Assembly: GCA_024684065.1 (NCBI GenBank)
Contig: JAIKXO010000273.1
Coordinates: forward strand, 1 to 6,315
Length of the DNA: 6,315 nucleotides
Direction: 5' to 3'
Origin: Lachnospiraceae bacterium
GTDB lineage: Bacteria; Bacillota_A; Clostridia; Lachnospirales; Lachnospiraceae
The notes below the pieces were generated by a model that made no database searches, was not told the DNA's origin, and saw only the letters and a program-made list of their open reading frames with translations. A program made the translations under genes and the position numbers. Below, one piece after another: positions 4,050 to 6,315 of this stretch. The stretch's first letter is position 1. The number at the start of each line of letters is the position of its first letter.

Positions 4050-5267
4050 TCAGATAGCCGCTCTTTGCAGGCTTTCAGTATATCTTCTATTCAAGAGGTC
4101 TTTTTGCTCTCTTCTGTGTTCAAGTTGCTTTTTTAACCGTTTGTCATCTGCCCGTTTCTTTGCCAGCGCTTTTTCTCTCCTGACTTTCTGGGCGTTTTCA
4201 CGCTGCCTGTTGGTCTGCGCACTACTATTACCTCTATCAACGGTAAGCGCCTGTATCACATCATCTCCCTGGACGGCGTAGGTATCATCGCTGCCTATAG
4301 CCATATCAACATGCTGGACGGTACCGGCTCCGGAGCTTTCTTTCAGGAAGAACCCGGTAGATCTGATAACCCCGTCCCTGATGCCGTCTGACCCACCAAA
4401 GGTAAACTCTGTATCTGTTGATCCAAGATAAATAGCCCCGATATCTGCGTCTTTCAGATCCATGAGAATATCCTCGCCGTTATCACCCTTGCACCAAACC
4501 TTAAGTTTACTGAAAACCTCATCATATTCATCAATCCATCCGTTCCCGTCTGAATCATATTCCTTAAGGTCAGCAAAACCATCTCCGCTCTTTGTCCCGA
4601 ACAGTTCATTTCCGTCGTTAATGGTACCGTCACCGTTCTTATCAAGGGCAAGGAAGCCGGATTCCCTTCCAAGCATTGATATTTCATCTTCAATACCGTC
4701 GGAATCAATATCAAACATAAATTTCTGATCCTTCACATCTGCATAGTCGGAGCCGACATTTATCACCAGGGGATCACAGAGGGCGTTCTGCATGGCAGGG
4801 ATATGGACATCCATATATTCCATGTAACTCCGGCTCATCATTATATCCACATTGAAGTCAATGGTCCTGCCGTCCTCTGTCTTTGCCTGGCCGTTCGCGT
4901 GGAAGGAAGTGTTCTCATATTCCTGATAGGTGACAAAATGCATGGTATTTCCACCGAATAATCCCCCGGATATCCTTCCCATAATCATCTGGAATACACT
5001 GTTCTGAAACTCAGTCGCCTTCTGCAACATGTTTTTCTTTATGTTGTTAATATTATTATAAGTAACAGGATAGTAGTCCTGAAGACTGAGTCCTTCGTTG
5101 TCACCCTTGGTATACATATCAGAGCCGTTGCTCTTATTCTCTTCCGAGCTCACATAGCTGTTTGCGGTTTCATAAAAGCTTTTATTGACACCGTTCTTCA
5201 CCCTGCTGCCACTCTGCATATAACTTCTTGATGAAGACATTGTAATCGTGCTTTCTGTTATTTTCAT
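4050..5267 (-). CDS. EF-hand-like (calcium-binding type) protein with basic C-terminal tail
   Basis: This 405-residue protein has a core (about 165-325) matching a conserved Clostridial type: CDPLVIN, FDIDSDGIEDEISMLG (185-200), SGFLALDKNGDGTINDGNEL (203-222), DGFADLKEYDSDGNGWIDEYDEVF (229-252), VWCKGDNGED, IRSTGFFL, GTVQHVDMA. The loops starting at Asp186, Asp209 and Asp238 have DxDxDG spacing and probably bind Ca2+. No signal peptide or membrane segment is visible, so any export would use another route. Residues 352-402 are highly basic and probably helical, with RREQKDLL (385-392) and RRYTESL (394-400), a motif shared with the upstream neighbour. The ATG at 5267 follows AAAGGAG with 7 bases between. 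The upstream gene ends 30 bases earlier, with no promoter or terminator seen between, so the two should be co-transcribed. The exact function is unknown. Confidence 0.8.
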   Translation of the reverse strand: MKITESTITMSSSRSYMQSGSRVKNGVNKSFYETANSYVSSEENKSNGSDMYTKGDNEGLSLQDYYPVTYNNINNIKKNMLQKATEFQNSVFQMIMGRISGGLFGGNTMHFVTYQEYENTSFHANGQAKTEDGRTIDFNVDIMMSRSYMEYMDVHIPAMQNALCDPLVINVGSDYADVKDQKFMFDIDSDGIEDEISMLGRESGFLALDKNGDGTINDGNELFGTKSGDGFADLKEYDSDGNGWIDEYDEVFSKLKVWCKGDNGEDILMDLKDADIGAIYLGSTDTEFTFGGSDGIRDGVIRSTGFFLKESSGAGTVQHVDMAIGSDDTYAVQGDDVIQALTVDRGNSSAQTNRQRENAQKVRREKALAKKRADDKRLKKQLEHRREQKDLLNRRYTESLQRAAI

Positions 5268-5297
5268 GGTCTGCTCCTTTCTTTTTTCTTATCCCCG

Positions 5298-6206
5298 TTA
5301 TTCCATTGCCATGAACAGTGCCTCATATGATGCTGCTCCATCTGAAGGCGTAGGTTTCATAATATTTGACCTGCTTCTTGCGCCAATGATATCCTCGACG
5401 CTTCCGGAACCCTGTAAAGCCTTATTATCAAAATACTTCTTCTGATTAAGGGAATTTAAGTATTTCCTCTGCATGTACTTTGCCTGCAGTTCCTCATCAA
5501 GGAGTTCCTTCTGCTTACGTCTCTTTTTCTTTCTCCGTTCCTCCCAGAGATCATAGTCTTCAGGCGGCTCATAATCAGCCTGCGGCGCACGGGTTGTAAT
5601 CCCGCCTTTCCCACACTCTGCATTGTACATAGATCTTGCCCCGGCAGCCGTCCCTCCGTATATCTTACTGAAACCGATCCCATGGTAATCGTCGGGCGCT
5701 GCTCCGAAATGCTGTACTATAAAAGAACCTTTATCTCCCATGGCTGTGAAAGGGTTTTTTACTGAACGGTCTTCTTTCAGCAAACCAACAACCCAGGCCG
5801 CATAATCCGGATCTTTCTTCATGCTTTCCCATCCTTCACCCGAAATCAGGACGGTCTCCTCATCATAAGGTCTTGAAGGATGATGCGGGATACTCCCTAT
5901 TACTTCTCTTATCTTTTCCCTGAATTCGTTCATGGACATTTCTTCCATGCCTTCCGCTGAAATACCGGCCAGTGAAAGCACAGAATAACCTGACTCCACC
6001 CGTTTTTCCTGCGTGGCTTTGTACTGAGGTTTTCTGGAATAATAATCAGCCATCACGGTACCCCTCTGGGATTCCTGCTTTACTTTCTCGCCTTCCTTAC
6101 TGTTCACCTTATCGGAAAAGGATGATCTATCCGTATTTTTCCCATTAATCTGATAGCAAATCTGACTGTTATAGCTGTAGGTTATGCCGACTGCGTTTCC
6201 TGCCAT
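5298..6206 (-). CDS. Conserved protein of unknown function, partner of the EF-hand-like gene
   Basis: This 302-residue protein begins MAGNAVGITYSYNSQ with no signal peptide and a polar low-complexity stretch to about residue 70. A conserved-looking core follows: EKIREVIGSIPHHPSRP (97-113), VLISGEGWESMKKDPDYAAWV (119-139), DRSVKNPF (146-153) and VQHFGAAPDDYHGIGFSK (164-181). I associate this with a Firmicutes family of unknown function, perhaps DUF6033, but cannot verify that. Residues 220-260 are strongly basic and helical (ERRKKKRRKQKELLDEE, then YMQRKYLNSL). The ATG at 6206 has GAAGGGAG about 7 bases upstream; ATG at 6053 is a weaker alternative with a poorer site. It is first in a two-gene unit and is preceded at once by a terminator-shaped hairpin, so expression may be governed by read-through. 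Confidence 0.75.
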   Translation of the reverse strand: MAGNAVGITYSYNSQICYQINGKNTDRSSFSDKVNSKEGEKVKQESQRGTVMADYYSRKPQYKATQEKRVESGYSVLSLAGISAEGMEEMSMNEFREKIREVIGSIPHHPSRPYDEETVLISGEGWESMKKDPDYAAWVVGLLKEDRSVKNPFTAMGDKGSFIVQHFGAAPDDYHGIGFSKIYGGTAAGARSMYNAECGKGGITTRAPQADYEPPEDYDLWEERRKKKRRKQKELLDEELQAKYMQRKYLNSLNQKKYFDNKALQGSGSVEDIIGARSRSNIMKPTPSDGAASYEALFMAME

Positions 6207-6224
6207 AAAAATCTCCCTTCTTTC

Positions 6225-6275
6225 AAAAAAACAGCGTCTGCTTCAAATTCGCATTCCTTTGAACCAAGACGCTGT
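6225..6275 (-). terminator. Terminator or attenuator hairpin just upstream of the two-gene unit
   Basis: On the minus strand ACAGCGTC (6275-6268) pairs perfectly with GACGCTGT (6238-6231). Nested inside, TTCAAA (6263-6258) pairs with TTTGAA (6247-6242), and a run of seven T (6231-6225) follows. This is a good intrinsic terminator. Only 18 bases separate the T-run from the ATG at 6206, and these are mostly ribosome binding site. It either ends an upstream gene outside the window or acts as a leader attenuator. Confidence 0.65.
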
Positions 6276-6315
6276 CCTTAGCTTTATTTCTTTCTAAAAC
6301 CTTTATCGACCCATA

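Noticed and set aside
5298..6053. Internal ATG at 6053 as the true start of the 302-residue protein
   Set aside because: The ATG at 6206 has a better ribosome binding site, and the MAGN... N-terminus fits what I recall of relatives.

Overview
This window looks like accessory DNA from a low-GC, Gram-positive gut or rumen type bacterium, most likely a member of Lachnospiraceae (Bacillota). The grounds are strong purine-rich ribosome binding sites, the small AAA ATPase family common in that group, an EF-hand-like 'LALDKNGDG' protein of a type I associate with Clostridia, and an IS1634-like transposase tail. The species cannot be fixed from the sequence. No rRNA, tRNA or CRISPR array was seen.

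Layout. Positions 1-790 hold a short unexplained open frame, the C-terminal remnant of a probable IS1634-type transposase, and four strong hairpins with no credible gene. Positions 790-1110 (minus) carry a badly decayed 3' end of a second kind of ATPase, one with a PD-(D/E)XK-like C-terminal domain. It lies just downstream of an intact 345-residue AAA ATPase (1143-2180, minus), which has a good sigma-A type promoter. Positions 2240-2568 look non-coding and end in a REP-like element.

From 2569 the tail of that element is expanded into five 20-bp tandem units that run into the 5' end of a HigB-type toxin gene. The last unit supplies the toxin's start codon. The HigA antitoxin gene follows in the usual toxin-first order, but it is cut off at about 3122 by GC-rich DNA carrying a convergent mobilisation-like gene (minus). 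That gene's reading frame now runs into antisense higA. Upstream of it (still minus) lies a possible 70-codon gene. Thus 2569-3900 is a scarred toxin-antitoxin locus, damaged at both ends by repeat expansion and by a mobile-element junction.

Positions 4050-6206 (minus) form a two-gene unit: a 302-residue protein of unknown function, then, 30 bases later, a 405-residue EF-hand-like protein. Both end in a highly basic segment containing the same motif (RRxQKxLL followed by a RxYxxSL-like element), so they may share a partner or a location. A terminator-shaped hairpin sits directly in front of the first gene, leaving no room for a promoter after it. A 71-base foldable element and a weak terminator follow the second gene.

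The most noteworthy features are the chain of ATGA-coupled mini-ORFs leading into higB, the shared C-terminal motif in the two-gene unit, and the leader hairpin in front of that unit.
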